A DNA stretch of 64,000 bases, from the NCBI GenBank assembly GCA_040902585.1, contig JBBDXA010000229.1:6090-70089 (forward strand). The letters are read 5' to 3'. Shown piece by piece: positions 24,706-33,539 of this stretch (position 1 is its first letter; each line of letters starts with the position of its first letter). Origin of the DNA: JBBDXA01 sp040902585 (lineage in GTDB: Bacteria > Planctomycetota > Phycisphaerae > Phycisphaerales > Phycisphaeraceae). The position numbers were made by a program, and so were the translations under genes. The notes under the pieces were generated by a model. The model saw nothing but the letters and a program-made list of their open reading frames with translations, had not been told where the DNA came from and did not search any database.

Positions 24706-25566
24706 ATGACGCACACTCTGATTCAACCATCTCCCGTTATCGTTCGCCGCACCGGTGCGCTCAGTGATGCCGCTCGGGCGATGCTCGAATCGACCGAAGG
24801 CGGGCCGACGTTTATCAGCGACTGGCACCGCGCCTTGATCGTGCATTATGAAGTCGAGCCCGAGGCCCTTGGGCCACTCGTGCCTTTCGCACTGGACCTG
24901 CGCGGCGGCAGGGCGTACGTCAGTCTCGTCATGTTCACCCTTCGCCGCATGCGACCGCGCATCGGCGGGAAGATCACCGAATGGCTGAGCTGCCCCTTTG
25001 CAAACCAGCGGTTCCTCAACGTGCGAACCTATGTCACGCATGACGGCGAGCCGGGCATCTTCTTTCTCGGCGAATGGTTGTCGAGTCGGCTCAGCGCGTT
25101 CATCGGGCCGCGCACTTTCGGGTTGCCGTGCAAAGTCGGCCGACTCGAACTGAGACACGATATCGAAGCCGGTGATCTTCATGGTCATGTGTCCGGAGTC
25201 GATCGCAGGACGAAACGTGAAGATCACCTGCGCTATCAGGCGGCGATTGAGCCGGCCGCGCGATGTGAAGTCAGCGGCGAGGATTCACTCGCGGAGTTTC
25301 TGCTGGAGCGTTACGCCGCCTTCACCGAGCGCGGCGGCGTTCGCAGGCGGTTCCGCATCTGGCACGAACCCTGGCCCATGACGCCGGTGAATGTCACCGT
25401 CGATGATGACAGCCTGCTCGCGCAGACCGGCCCCTGGCTTGACGCGGCTCAGCTTGTCGGTGCCCACTACTCGCCGGGCGTTTCCGATGTCTGGTTCGGC
25501 AAACCCCTGTGCATCAACGGCGCCCACTGCGGCCGGTCCATCCTGCCCGCGCGAAAGGAGCCGTGA
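24706..25566 (+). CDS. DUF2071 (YqjF-like) protein
   Basis: A 286-residue soluble protein of the DUF2071 family. Characteristic stretches are VHYEVEPEALGPLVPFALDL, RFLNVRTYVTHDGEPGIFFL, EWLSSRLSAFIGPRTFGLPC and the C-terminal YSPGVSDVWFGKP. The fold is thought to relate to acetoacetate decarboxylase-like proteins (recollection, not tested), and the biochemical role is unknown. The ATG at 24706 follows GAGGAGG. Its stop overlaps the next ATG. Confidence 0.82.
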   Translation: MTHTLIQPSPVIVRRTGALSDAARAMLESTEGGPTFISDWHRALIVHYEVEPEALGPLVPFALDLRGGRAYVSLVMFTLRRMRPRIGGKITEWLSCPFANQRFLNVRTYVTHDGEPGIFFLGEWLSSRLSAFIGPRTFGLPCKVGRLELRHDIEAGDLHGHVSGVDRRTKREDHLRYQAAIEPAARCEVSGEDSLAEFLLERYAAFTERGGVRRRFRIWHEPWPMTPVNVTVDDDSLLAQTGPWLDAAQLVGAHYSPGVSDVWFGKPLCINGAHCGRSILPARKEP

Positions 25567-25985
25567 TGAACCTGCTTCTTCATCTTCGTATCGTCGGCGT
25601 GCTGCTGCTCGTGCTGCTGGCGATGAACGTCGTCGTCTGGAAACGCTACGGCTGGAAGGCGGAGATTCAGCGACTGGAACTGCTCACGCGTCAGGTCTTC
25701 ATCGTTCACAGCTTCTTCATCATGCTGACCATCGCGTGGTTCGCCGCGATCTCGCTGTTTTATGGCGAAGCGCTGCTCGCGCCGGGGCCGCTCGCGCAAG
25801 TCGTGCTCGCCGGCCTCGTTGTTTTCTGGGGCAGCCGGCTGATCATTCAGTGGTTCGTGTATGACTCGCGCCTGTGGCGCGGCAGGCGAATGGAGACGTT
25901 CATTCACATCGCCTTCAGCCTGATGTGGGCGTACTTCACGCTTGTGTACGGCGCGGCTCTGGCGCAGCAGTTCGCGAGCGTGTGA
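25566..25985 (+). CDS. Small four-helix membrane protein, paralogue B
   Basis: A 139-residue membrane protein, paralogous to the one encoded at 24276 (shared LTRQ, HS/TH, FWG-x-RL and D-x-R motifs in the same order). Its start overlaps the stop of the DUF2071 gene (TGATG), so translation is coupled. A pair of REP-like palindromes follows at 26001-26075. The two paralogues flank one DUF2071 gene, suggesting that a gene pair was duplicated and rearranged. Confidence 0.75.
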   Translation: MNLLLHLRIVGVLLLVLLAMNVVVWKRYGWKAEIQRLELLTRQVFIVHSFFIMLTIAWFAAISLFYGEALLAPGPLAQVVLAGLVVFWGSRLIIQWFVYDSRLWRGRRMETFIHIAFSLMWAYFTLVYGAALAQQFASV

Positions 25986-26000
25986 GAAGCAATGAAATGG

Positions 26001-26075
26001 AGCACCGTCCCGGCAGGGCGGTGCTTGAAGGCGGCGTGGGCGCAGGCAGGCACCACCCTGCCGGGATGGTGCTCC
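26001..26075. repeat. REP-like palindrome pair, copy 2 of 4
   Basis: AGCACCGTCCCGGCAGGGCG followed by GTGCT occupies 26001-26025, and a second, opposite-oriented unit lies at 26049-26075 (GGCACCACCCTGCCGGGATG then GTGCTCC). It belongs to the same family as 1564, 43901 and 53116. It is the only interruption in the otherwise compact 22-27 kb cluster. Confidence 0.88.
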
Positions 26076-26102
26076 AACCTTCTGTTGAAACGAGGAACTG
26101 CC

Positions 26103-26645
26103 ATGAACCCGGCCGCGAGCGACGCACCTGAGTATCCCATCAGACCGCTTGCGCCGATCAAGCGCGGCGCGCTCATCGCGCTCGCCTTCGCCGGTTCGAC
26201 GATGTATGCCCTGTTCTACGGGTGGCTGTTTCCCGCTGTGCTCTATCATCGAGCTGCGGTGGTCGGGATCGCGGCCGGTTCGTCTTGGCTGATCTTCGGC
26301 TGCGTGCTCCTGGGCGTATCGGGCCGCCTGCCTTCGGAGTCGCCCGGCTCGCGCGTGCTCAACTGGATGGATGCCAGCCTCATCGCGATCGCTTGGGGCA
26401 TGGGCGTGAAAATGATGGGCCTGATGCTCAACGTGTATCTCCTTGCCGTCGATTCCGTTCTGTTTCACGCGGCAGTACAGATCATGACGCTGCTTGCCGC
26501 GGATGTCCTGATGGGAATCGTGTTCGTGCATCGAGCGCGCGAGCTTGGCGTCTCGCTGGGCCGGGGCATCACGCTCTGGCTGATGGCGTTGAACCTGCCG
26601 TTCGCGCTGATTCTCACCTTCCTGCTGATGATCGGAGGCGTGTGA
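26103..26645 (+). CDS. Polytopic membrane protein of the 22-27 kb cluster
   Basis: A 180-residue protein with five hydrophobic segments (about 22-40, 44-75, 92-112, 118-142 and 155-177). A short cytoplasmic N-terminus DAPEYPIRPLAPIKRG precedes the first. I see no catalytic motif and do not recognise the family. Its stop overlaps the start of the second DUF2071 gene, so it is co-translated with it. Confidence 0.7.
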   Translation: MNPAASDAPEYPIRPLAPIKRGALIALAFAGSTMYALFYGWLFPAVLYHRAAVVGIAAGSSWLIFGCVLLGVSGRLPSESPGSRVLNWMDASLIAIAWGMGVKMMGLMLNVYLLAVDSVLFHAAVQIMTLLAADVLMGIVFVHRARELGVSLGRGITLWLMALNLPFALILTFLLMIGGV

Positions 26646-27379
26646 TGAAGTTCAACATGGTCGGCAGCCTGTCGCGCTGCCTGCTGCTGGCGTACCGCAC
26701 GCCTGCGGAGTCGGTGCGTTCGCTTTTGCCGGTCGGATTGGAACTGATGACGCGCGGGCCCTGGGCGTTCTGGAATGTGGTGGTGTGCCGTGTGGAGAAG
26801 ATGCGGCCGACGGGCCTGCCGCGCTGCTGCGGACTCAGCTACCACCACGTGGCCTATCGCCTGTACATCACGGCGAAAACCGCGGCGGGGAAAGACATGC
26901 AGGGGTTGTACTTCCTGCGCAGCGATGTGGACAGCGGCACTGTGTGTCGCGGCGGCAACCTGGCGACTGACTTTCACTTCAACCGCGCGAGCATCGACAT
27001 TACATCGCACGATGGTGTCGAAGCCATCGGCATCACAGGCACGCGCGGCGGGAAGGGTGATGCCATGCTGCGCGTGCGTTCGGTGAGTGACTACCCGCCG
27101 GTAGAGGACACCTGTTTTGCGGACATCAGCGAGGCGAGGACGGTGTTGAAGTATCGGCCGCTGGGCTTGTCCGTTTTAAAGGATACGCGCTGGCTGCGCG
27201 TGGCGGAAGTGTTTCGTGAGGAGTCACAGTGGCGCGAAGCGCCTGTGGCTGTTGAGGCCGCGCGTTGGACGTACTTTGAAGACTTGCATCAAAATGATCT
27301 GGCGCTCGAGTTGGCAACGCAGGTCGCGCCGATCGACTATCGCTGGCGGCTGGGGCGGCGGGAACGAATGAAATGCTAA
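26645..27379 (+). CDS. Second DUF2071-like protein
   Basis: A 244-residue soluble protein distantly similar to DUF2071. It begins with LLLAYRTPAESVRSLLPVGLEL, continues with PRCCGLSYHHVAYRLYITAK, and has MQGLYFLRSDVDSGTVCRGGN, matching the family's pattern of a barrel strand followed by a Phe-Leu-Arg segment. It differs much from the first DUF2071 protein of the cluster, so the two may act on different substrates or as unlike partners. It is the last gene of the cluster; a hairpin repeat lies just after it. Confidence 0.7.
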   Translation: MKFNMVGSLSRCLLLAYRTPAESVRSLLPVGLELMTRGPWAFWNVVVCRVEKMRPTGLPRCCGLSYHHVAYRLYITAKTAAGKDMQGLYFLRSDVDSGTVCRGGNLATDFHFNRASIDITSHDGVEAIGITGTRGGKGDAMLRVRSVSDYPPVEDTCFADISEARTVLKYRPLGLSVLKDTRWLRVAEVFREESQWREAPVAVEAARWTYFEDLHQNDLALELATQVAPIDYRWRLGRRERMKC

Positions 27380-27389
27380 AGTGTCTCTT

Positions 27390-27435
27390 CGTGCTGCGTA
27401 TTCGCATGGGTTCCATCTCGCGGAGCGAGGCGACT
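27390..27435. repeat. GTTCCATCTCGCGGAGCGAG repeat, copy 1
   Basis: The segment begins CGTGCTGCGTATTC and includes GTTCCATCTCGCGGAGCGAG, which holds a short CTCGC/GCGAG hairpin. A second copy, with the same two blocks in the same order, lies at 45449-45494. Here it sits between the converging DUF2071 and GGDEF genes, and could terminate both. Confidence 0.7.
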
Positions 27436-27458
27436 ACTGGAAGTGAGATGAATACGAA

Positions 27459-28634
27459 TCACACGCCGACCACTTGGCCTTTGCCGGCGCGCTTGGCCTG
27501 GTAGAGTCGGCGGTCCGCGGCCTGGAGCAGGGCTTCGCCGTCCTTCGCGCGCTCGCGGATCATGGAGGCGACGCCGATGCTTAGGTCCGGCTTCAGATCG
27601 CCTTTGATGACGAGCTTCACCTGCTGCCTGAAGAGCGCGAGCATCTGTTCCGCGAGGTGCTGGGCGCGGTCGGGCGCGCAGGCGGGGATGAGCACGATAA
27701 ACTCGTCGCCGCCGAGGCGGATGGCGTAGTCTTCGTGACGGATGAGGCCGCGGATGAGTGAACCCAGGAATTTGAGAAGCTCGTCGCCCACCGCGTGGCC
27801 GAGTGTGTCGTTGATCTTCTTAAAGTGATCCAGGTCGATCGCCAGGCAGACGAGATCGCTGCCCGCGTCGCGACAGGATTCGAACAGGGGCGTGAGATTC
27901 TCTTCGAGGAACCGGCGATTGCCCAGCTCCGTCAGCGCGTCGCGCATGGCGAGGTCTTTGAGATTGCGCGTGGCCTGTTTGGTGGCGGTTTCGATGCGGT
28001 CGTCGAGCGTGCGGCGAAGCTGGCGGGCTTCGTATCGTTCGCGCACGGCCTGAGTCGCAAATTCGTGCAGGGCGCGGGCGAGCTTGCCGACTTCATCACT
28101 TCGCTGGGCGATGATCTCATCCAACTGCATGGGGCGATCGCTGGTGAGCGTTCGCGAGATGAGCTTGAGCAGACGCTCGACCGGCGTGCAGACCCAGCGC
28201 TGGGCGAGCACGAGCAGGGGATAGAGAATGAGAGCGAGGACCAGGAGCAGGGGCCAGATGCGATGATGCAGATGCGATTCGAGATAGCCCGCGCCGACGC
28301 CGCCGACGGCCGCGAGGAATACGAGCAGGCGGATTTTGGTGGGCAGGGGGGCATCGTCCCATTGCGCGGCGGGAGCGGCGGGTTCTGCGGTGGTGGCAGA
28401 GGCTGAGGATGTTGAACACTCCGCGAGCGCGGGAGTTGCGTTCTTATCGGGCACGGCGGCCTTGGCGGCGAGTGCGGGTTTGACGATTGACGGATGCGGA
28501 CCGCGCGGCGGCACCGCGGTCCCGTCGGCCATCGCTCTTCGCGCAGGGATGAACTTTCCCGCCATGCAGTGTTCATCGGCCGATATGATCGCTCGATTCG
28601 GTGGTGTTCGCGCGGACTCTGATTCTCGCCGCAT
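27459..28634 (-). CDS. Membrane diguanylate cyclase (HAMP-like + GGDEF)
   Basis: Up to 391 residues. After a long low-complexity N-terminus there are two membrane segments with a very short loop (about 103-120 and 126-146), then a HAMP-like region and coiled coil to about 225, then a GGDEF domain. The active site reads GGDEF. The inhibitory I-site RHED lies exactly five residues before it, so product feedback by c-di-GMP is expected. Starts at 28634, 28565 or 28532 are all possible; none has a strong ribosome site. It makes the messenger that the HD-GYP enzyme at 16.7 kb should degrade. Confidence 0.88.
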   Translation of the reverse strand: MRRESESARTPPNRAIISADEHCMAGKFIPARRAMADGTAVPPRGPHPSIVKPALAAKAAVPDKNATPALAECSTSSASATTAEPAAPAAQWDDAPLPTKIRLLVFLAAVGGVGAGYLESHLHHRIWPLLLVLALILYPLLVLAQRWVCTPVERLLKLISRTLTSDRPMQLDEIIAQRSDEVGKLARALHEFATQAVRERYEARQLRRTLDDRIETATKQATRNLKDLAMRDALTELGNRRFLEENLTPLFESCRDAGSDLVCLAIDLDHFKKINDTLGHAVGDELLKFLGSLIRGLIRHEDYAIRLGGDEFIVLIPACAPDRAQHLAEQMLALFRQQVKLVIKGDLKPDLSIGVASMIRERAKDGEALLQAADRRLYQAKRAGKGQVVGV

Positions 28635-28702
28635 CTCATGCTGACGAGCCGCGCGTGATTATGGGACGGGCGTTACACTTGCCGCGTGACAGGAGGCTTC
28701 GC

Positions 28703-29815
28703 ATGCGAGTGACTGCCGCGGTGCTGCATCAGACCCGCACGCCGTTTCAAGTTGAATCCGTGGAGCTCGCGCCGCCTGGCGCGGGCGAAGTGCTGGTGCG
28801 CATGGAGGCGGCCGGCGTCTGTCACAGCGACTGGCACGTGGCCACGGGTGATTCGAAGATGCCGCTGCCTGTGGTCGCCGGTCACGAAGGCGCGGGCATC
28901 GTCGAAGCGGTGGGCGAGTCCGTGACGCGCGTGCGCAAAGGCCAGCGCGTGATCCTCTGCTGGGCTCCGCACTGCGGCACTTGTTATCACTGCACGCACG
29001 ACCGCAAATGCCTTTGCCCCGCCTTCACCGCGAAGCGTTGGGCAGGCGTCATGATGGATGGTTCGCCTCGCCTCGCGCTGGTTGATGGCACGCCGGTGTA
29101 TCACTTCTGCTCCGTCGCCTGTTTTGCGGATCACGCGGTCGTTCATGAATCGTCGTGCATTGCGGTGAGTGATGATGTCGATCCCGCGGTGGGGGCGCTG
29201 GTGGGCTGTGCGGTGACGACCGGCGTCGGCGCGGTGGTGCGCACGGCGAAGGTTCCCGCTGGGGCAAGCGTCGCGGTCTTCGGCGTCGGTGGCGTGGGCC
29301 TGTGCATCGTCATGGGCGCGCGGCTGGCTGGGGCAACGACGATCATCGCGATCGATCCTGAAGAGTCACGCCTTGCCATGGCCCGCAGGTTCGGCGCGAC
29401 GCACTGCATCAAAGCAGGCGGCGACGGCGGCATCGTCAACGATCAGATCAAGGCGGACACCCGCGGCCTCGGCGTCGACTACGCCTTCGAAGCGGTCGGT
29501 CTGCCCGCGGTGCAGGAGCAATCGCTCGGCTCAGTCCGCGCGGGAGGCACCGTCGTACTCGCCGGCCTTTCGCCGATGGGCAGCAGCACCAATCTGCCCG
29601 GCGCGATCCTCACCCGGCGGGAGATCACCGTCATGGGTTCGTACTACGGCTCAGCCGACCCCGACCGCGATTTCCCTCTCTATATTGACTGGCACCGCCG
29701 CGGCGACCTGCCTATCGATCAGCTCATCACCGCGCGCTATCCCCTGTCGCGGATCAACGAAGCCTACGACGACATGTTGAAAGGCAGGATCGCGCGCGGG
29801 GCGATTGTGTGGTGA
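28703..29815 (+). CDS. Zinc-dependent alcohol dehydrogenase
   Basis: A 370-residue medium-chain dehydrogenase. The catalytic zinc site is in AAGVCHSDWH and VAGHEGAGIVE. The structural zinc loop has four Cys in HCGTCYHCTHDRKCLC. The NAD-binding turn is FGVGGVGLC, followed by an acidic residue in IAIDPEESRL, which favours NAD over NADP. It resembles class III-type and aryl-alcohol dehydrogenases; the substrate is uncertain. The start is set by AGGAGG at 28691. It is divergent from the GGDEF gene. Confidence 0.92.
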   Translation: MRVTAAVLHQTRTPFQVESVELAPPGAGEVLVRMEAAGVCHSDWHVATGDSKMPLPVVAGHEGAGIVEAVGESVTRVRKGQRVILCWAPHCGTCYHCTHDRKCLCPAFTAKRWAGVMMDGSPRLALVDGTPVYHFCSVACFADHAVVHESSCIAVSDDVDPAVGALVGCAVTTGVGAVVRTAKVPAGASVAVFGVGGVGLCIVMGARLAGATTIIAIDPEESRLAMARRFGATHCIKAGGDGGIVNDQIKADTRGLGVDYAFEAVGLPAVQEQSLGSVRAGGTVVLAGLSPMGSSTNLPGAILTRREITVMGSYYGSADPDRDFPLYIDWHRRGDLPIDQLITARYPLSRINEAYDDMLKGRIARGAIVW

Positions 29816-29925
29816 GCGTGATGTGACAGGGTTTGAAATGAGGCTATGCTGTCGCCGTTCGAAGCGAAGGCAGCCATCGCGGCGCCGGCCCGGCCTTTGT
29901 CTTCTCGATCAAGAGGTGATTGCCC

Positions 29926-30624
29926 GTGAAACTGTCGGTTGTCATCACTGTGTTCAACGAAGAGGAAAAAATCTTCGAGATCGTCCTCCGGGTGCAGGCA
30001 GTCGAGATCGAAAAGGAAATCGTCATCGTCAACGACAAGTCGACGGATGACACGGCCGGCAGCCTGGCGAAGATCGCGGCGGATTACGACAACGTCCGCG
30101 TCTTTCATCACGAAGTGAACCAGGGCAAGGGCGCTGCCCTTCGCACGGGCTTCGCCAACGTGACGGGCGATGTCGTGGTAATTCAGGATGCGGATCTCGA
30201 ATATGACCCGCGCGAATACCCGCGCCTGATCGAGCCCATCCATCGCGGCAACGCGGATGTGGTGTTCGGCTCGCGCTTCGTCGGCGGCGACTCGCACCGT
30301 GTGCTCTACTTCTGGCATTCCGTCGGCAACAAATTCCTCACACTGCTCTCCAACATGTTCACCAATCTGAACCTGACGGATATGGAAGTGTGTTACAAGG
30401 TTTTTCGCCGGGAGATCATTCAGCAGATTCACATAGAAGAGAATCGCTTCGGGTTCGAGCCGGAGATCACCGCCAAAGTCGCGCGCCTGAAATGCCGGGT
30501 GTTTGAAGTCGGCGTCTCCTACGCCGGGCGAACGTATGAAGAAGGCAAGAAGATCGGCTGGAAGGACGGCGTCCGCGCTATCTGGTGCATCCTTAAGTAC
30601 AACATCTGGAGACGGCGATTGTGA
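29926..30624 (+). CDS. Family 2 glycosyltransferase (dolichol-phosphate-mannose-synthase-like)
   Basis: A 232-residue soluble GT-A enzyme. The N-terminus [19 protein letters not shown] binds the nucleotide, DKSTDD follows, and the metal motif is [18 protein letters not shown] and [15 protein letters not shown] are the further signatures of the DPM1/GtrB-like group, which transfers sugars to polyprenyl phosphate. There are no C-terminal membrane helices, so it is the DPM1-like rather than the GtrB-like form. The start is GTG, preceded by AAGAGGTGA. Confidence 0.9.
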   Translation: MKLSVVITVFNEEEKIFEIVLRVQAVEIEKEIVIVNDKSTDDTAGSLAKIAADYDNVRVFHHEVNQGKGAALRTGFANVTGDVVVIQDADLEYDPREYPRLIEPIHRGNADVVFGSRFVGGDSHRVLYFWHSVGNKFLTLLSNMFTNLNLTDMEVCYKVFRREIIQQIHIEENRFGFEPEITAKVARLKCRVFEVGVSYAGRTYEEGKKIGWKDGVRAIWCILKYNIWRRRL

Positions 30625-30706
30625 TGCTGCCCGGCTCACGCATCGCTGCTCTTCCTCGCATTCTTCTTACCCTCACACATTCGTCGCCGCGCGACAGGAG
30701 ACTCGC

Positions 30707-31006
30707 ATGTTTGTTCACAACGTCTACTTCTGGGTCAAGCCCGACCTGACGCCGCCGCAGATGGAAACGCTGATGAAAGGCATGAAAGCCCTCACCACGA
30801 TTCCTTCGGTGAAGTTCGGTTTTGTCGGCAAGCCTGCCTCGACGGATCGGCCGGTGATCGATCGCAGCTATTCATACGCCCTCGTCGTCGCCTTCGATGA
30901 CAAGGCCGGCCACGATCTCTATCAGGAACACCCGATCCACGACGCCTTCCGCAAGGACTGCGGGACGTTCTGGAACAGAGTGCTGATTTATGATGCGGTG
31001 GATTGA
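30707..31006 (+). CDS. Dabb (stress-responsive A/B barrel) protein
   Basis: A 99-residue single-domain protein. It has MFVHNVYFWVKPDLTP, IPSVKFGFVGKPAST and YALVVAFDDKAGHDLYQEHPIHDAF, which match the Dabb family, a dimeric ferredoxin-like barrel. Its enzymatic role is generally unknown. It is preceded by ACAGGAG, and lies alone between the glycosyltransferase gene and the converging ParDE pair. Confidence 0.88.
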   Translation: MFVHNVYFWVKPDLTPPQMETLMKGMKALTTIPSVKFGFVGKPASTDRPVIDRSYSYALVVAFDDKAGHDLYQEHPIHDAFRKDCGTFWNRVLIYDAVD

Positions 31007-31033
31007 GGGGATGCGTGAATGCATCCGCTGCAA

Positions 31034-31324
31034 TTATGCAAACAAGCCATCCAGATTCCTCGCGCCGTGGACGATCCGAGCGATGAACACCGTATCCTTT
31101 TGCGGCTTGTAGAAGATGAGATAGTCGCCGTGGGGATAGCTTCGCAGTCCCTTGGTCAATTCGGGGCGGGCGCGGCCTGAGCGCGGCCACTCGACGAGCG
31201 AATTGCACTTGGCGAGCAGTTCCTCGATCCAGCGATCGGCGGCTTGAGGGTTGTGCTTGGCGATGTGCTCCCAGATGTCATCAAGATCGGCAAAAGCCTC
31301 GGGCGAAATGATCGGATCGATCAT
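31034..31324 (-). CDS. parE: ParE/RelE-family toxin
   Basis: A 96-residue toxin. SPEAFADLDDIWEHIAKHNPQAADRWIEEL is the two-helix start of ParE. RPELTKGLRSYPHGDYLIFYKPQKD and IARIVHGARNLDGLF are its C-terminal strands. ParE toxins poison gyrase; RelE relatives cut mRNA on the ribosome. The Tyr-Leu-Ile-Phe-Tyr strand and the missing RelE catalytic triad favour ParE. It overlaps the antitoxin gene by four bases, with the antitoxin first, the classic order. Confidence 0.92.
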   Translation of the reverse strand: MIDPIISPEAFADLDDIWEHIAKHNPQAADRWIEELLAKCNSLVEWPRSGRARPELTKGLRSYPHGDYLIFYKPQKDTVFIARIVHGARNLDGLFA

Positions 31325-31614
31325 GCGGATTTCCTCCGCTGAGCCTGTTGTTTACGCGCGAGTCGCGCGCGGCCTCGGCGCATGACATCGTTGATCAGTT
31401 CGCGTGTGAGTGGAATCCCCTCCCCGCGCTCCAGCGAATCGATTCCCTTCTGAATCTCCTTCTTCAGTTCTTTCAGCCGAATCTCGCGCAGCGTCTCGTG
31501 ATCCTGAAGCAGCCGCAGCGCCTCGCGAACCACTTCGCTGGCGGTCTGGTAGCGCCCGGATTTCACCTTCTTGTTGATGAAGCGCTCGTGTTCCTTGGTG
31601 AGTGAGACATTCAT
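31321..31614 (-). CDS. parD: ParD-family antitoxin
   Basis: A 97-residue protein with an N-terminal ribbon-helix-helix (MNVSLTKEHERFINKKVKSGRYQTASEVVREALRLL, residues 1-36) that binds the operator as a dimer. A helical, basic C-terminal part wraps the toxin. It is the first gene of the pair and probably autoregulates it. The C-terminal extension after residue 70 is longer and more Arg-rich than usual. Confidence 0.92.
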   Translation of the reverse strand: MNVSLTKEHERFINKKVKSGRYQTASEVVREALRLLQDHETLREIRLKELKKEIQKGIDSLERGEGIPLTRELINDVMRRGRARLARKQQAQRRKSA

Positions 31615-31680
31615 GGGTTAACTCCTCGTGGGTACACCATGATAGGCCTGATAACAGGAAATAACAAAAACTGACATCCG

Positions 31681-32019
31681 TCAGGAACCGGTCGGCGGCA
31701 CTGGGGTGGTCGGCGGCGGGGCATCATCGTCGCCCTCGGCGCGGCGCGTGCCGAACAGCCGTTCGCGCAGCGTGAACCGCCGGCCGCATCGCGTGCATTG
31801 CCTGGGCATGAACCCGCCCGCCGGTTCGCCGCAGCCGGGGCAGATCATGCTTACCTCGACGGCCAGGTGAAAGGAGCGATGCTTCGTCACTTCGCGCACC
31901 CGCGGCTTGGCGAGGACGAATCGCTTGCCGCACTCAGGGCAGCGGTTGGTGGTGATGGCTGTGAGGTTGTAGCCGCACCACGGGCAGTCCAGACCGGTGT
32001 CCTGCGGTGAAGGTTGCAT
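31681..32019 (-). CDS. Double zinc-ribbon protein
   Basis: A 112-residue protein with four CxxC knuckles: CPWCGYNL, CPECGKRF, CPGCGEPA and CTRCGRRF. They form two zinc ribbons, one in each half, joined by a basic linker. The first, of the D-C-P-x-C-G-Y-x-L type, is common in planctomycete proteins of unknown role. The C-terminus is acidic and Pro-rich. Function is unknown. Confidence 0.75.
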   Translation of the reverse strand: MQPSPQDTGLDCPWCGYNLTAITTNRCPECGKRFVLAKPRVREVTKHRSFHLAVEVSMICPGCGEPAGGFMPRQCTRCGRRFTLRERLFGTRRAEGDDDAPPPTTPVPPTGS

Positions 32020-32035
32020 GCGCTACTCAATCGCG

Positions 32036-33481
32036 TCAGGTGAGAATCTCGCGGATCACGTTGCCATGTACATCCGTCAGTCGGAAGTCGCGGCCCTGGA
32101 AGCGGAACGTCAGCTTCGTGTGTTCGAGGCCGAGCAGGTGCAGGATCGTCGCGTGAAGATCGTGGACATGCACCTTTCCTTCGACGGCATCGAAACCCAG
32201 CTCATCCGTCTTGCCGAAGCTGAAACCTTTCTTCACGCCCGCGCCGGCCATCCACATGGTGAAGGCATCGATGTGATGGTCGCGCCCGGTCGAAGCCCGC
32301 GGCTCACCCATCGGCGTGCGCCCGAACTCGCCGCCCCAGATCACCAGCGTGTCCTCGAGCAGTCCGCGTTCCCTCAAATCCTTCACCAGCGCCGCCGACG
32401 CCTGATCGACCGCCTTGGCGGTGTAGACCAGATCTTTCTCCAGCGTCTCGCCGGGGCCGCCGTGATGATCCCAGTTGGTGTGATAGAGCTGCACGAAGCG
32501 CACGCCGCGCTCGATGAGCCTTCGCGCGAGCAGGCAGTTGTTGGCGAACGACGCCTGGCCCGGCACGGCTCCGTAGGCTTCGAGCGTCTCCGGCTTTTCC
32601 TTGGCGATATCCATCAGCTCGGGCGCGCTCGACTGCATGCGATACGCCATCTCGTAGGCCGCGATGCGCGTGGCGATTTCAGGATCAGCCGTGGCATCGA
32701 GCCGCATCCGGTTCAGATCGCCGACCACATCGAAAAAGTCGCGCTGCTTCGCATCATCAAATCCCTTGGGGCTGGTGAGATTCAGAATCGGATCGCCCTT
32801 GCCGCGGAAGGGAACGCCCTGGTACGTCGTGGGCAGGAAACCGCTGGACCACAGCGAAGCCCCCGCGCGCGGCCCGCGCGGGCCTGATTGCAGGACGACA
32901 AAACCCGGCAGGTTCTGCGACTGCGAGCCGATGCCGTAGGTGACCCAGCTTCCCATCGATGGTCGGCCGGGCTGCGGCGCGCCGGTGTTCATGAAGATTT
33001 TCGCGGGGCCGTGGTTGAAGACATCCGTGTGCAGCCCGCGGATGAAGCAGACATCATCGACAATCTCGCGGTGGTAGGGGAGCAGATCGGAGAGCTCGAC
33101 GCCGCTCTTGCCGTGCCGGGAGAACTCGCGTCGCGTGCCCAGCAGCTTTACGTCATTTTTCAGGAACGCGAACCGGCGACCTTCCATGAACTCCTTCGGC
33201 GGCACCTTACCGTCGAACTCCTTCAGCTTCGGCTTGTTCTCGAAGAGCTCGAGCTGCGAAGGCCCGCCGGCCATGAAGAGGAAGATGATGTTCTTCGCCT
33301 TCGCCTTGAAATGGCCTGACTTCGGCGACATCGGATGAGCCGCTTGCGGCTTCGCATCGGCGGCCTGCACGTCACGTTGGAGCAGCGACGCGAGGGCAAT
33401 GGAACCGAGACCGACGCCGCACTGCTGGAAGAAGTGCCGGCGGTTGGAGGCGAGGGGATGGGGTGTATCGGGTAATTGCAT
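32036..33481 (-). CDS. DUF1501 exported protein
   Basis: A 481-residue protein of the alkaline-phosphatase-like DUF1501 family. The Tat signal SNRRHFFQQCGVGLGSIALASL is at 12-33. Family landmarks are KAKNIIFLFMAGGPSQLELFENKP, DVCFIRGLHTDVFNHGPA, RGVRFVQLYHTNWDHHGG and IWGGEFGRTPMGE, with several His/Asp candidates for metal ligands. DUF1501 genes usually sit next to DUF1549/DUF1553 cytochrome genes in planctomycetes, as here (58 bases downstream on the same strand). The role is unproven. Confidence 0.92.
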   Translation of the reverse strand: MQLPDTPHPLASNRRHFFQQCGVGLGSIALASLLQRDVQAADAKPQAAHPMSPKSGHFKAKAKNIIFLFMAGGPSQLELFENKPKLKEFDGKVPPKEFMEGRRFAFLKNDVKLLGTRREFSRHGKSGVELSDLLPYHREIVDDVCFIRGLHTDVFNHGPAKIFMNTGAPQPGRPSMGSWVTYGIGSQSQNLPGFVVLQSGPRGPRAGASLWSSGFLPTTYQGVPFRGKGDPILNLTSPKGFDDAKQRDFFDVVGDLNRMRLDATADPEIATRIAAYEMAYRMQSSAPELMDIAKEKPETLEAYGAVPGQASFANNCLLARRLIERGVRFVQLYHTNWDHHGGPGETLEKDLVYTAKAVDQASAALVKDLRERGLLEDTLVIWGGEFGRTPMGEPRASTGRDHHIDAFTMWMAGAGVKKGFSFGKTDELGFDAVEGKVHVHDLHATILHLLGLEHTKLTFRFQGRDFRLTDVHGNVIREILT

Positions 33482-33539
33482 GGGCGGCTTTCTACGTGGT
33501 GCGTCGCGGCGGGTGCACCTGCGGTGCGACGGTTAAACG

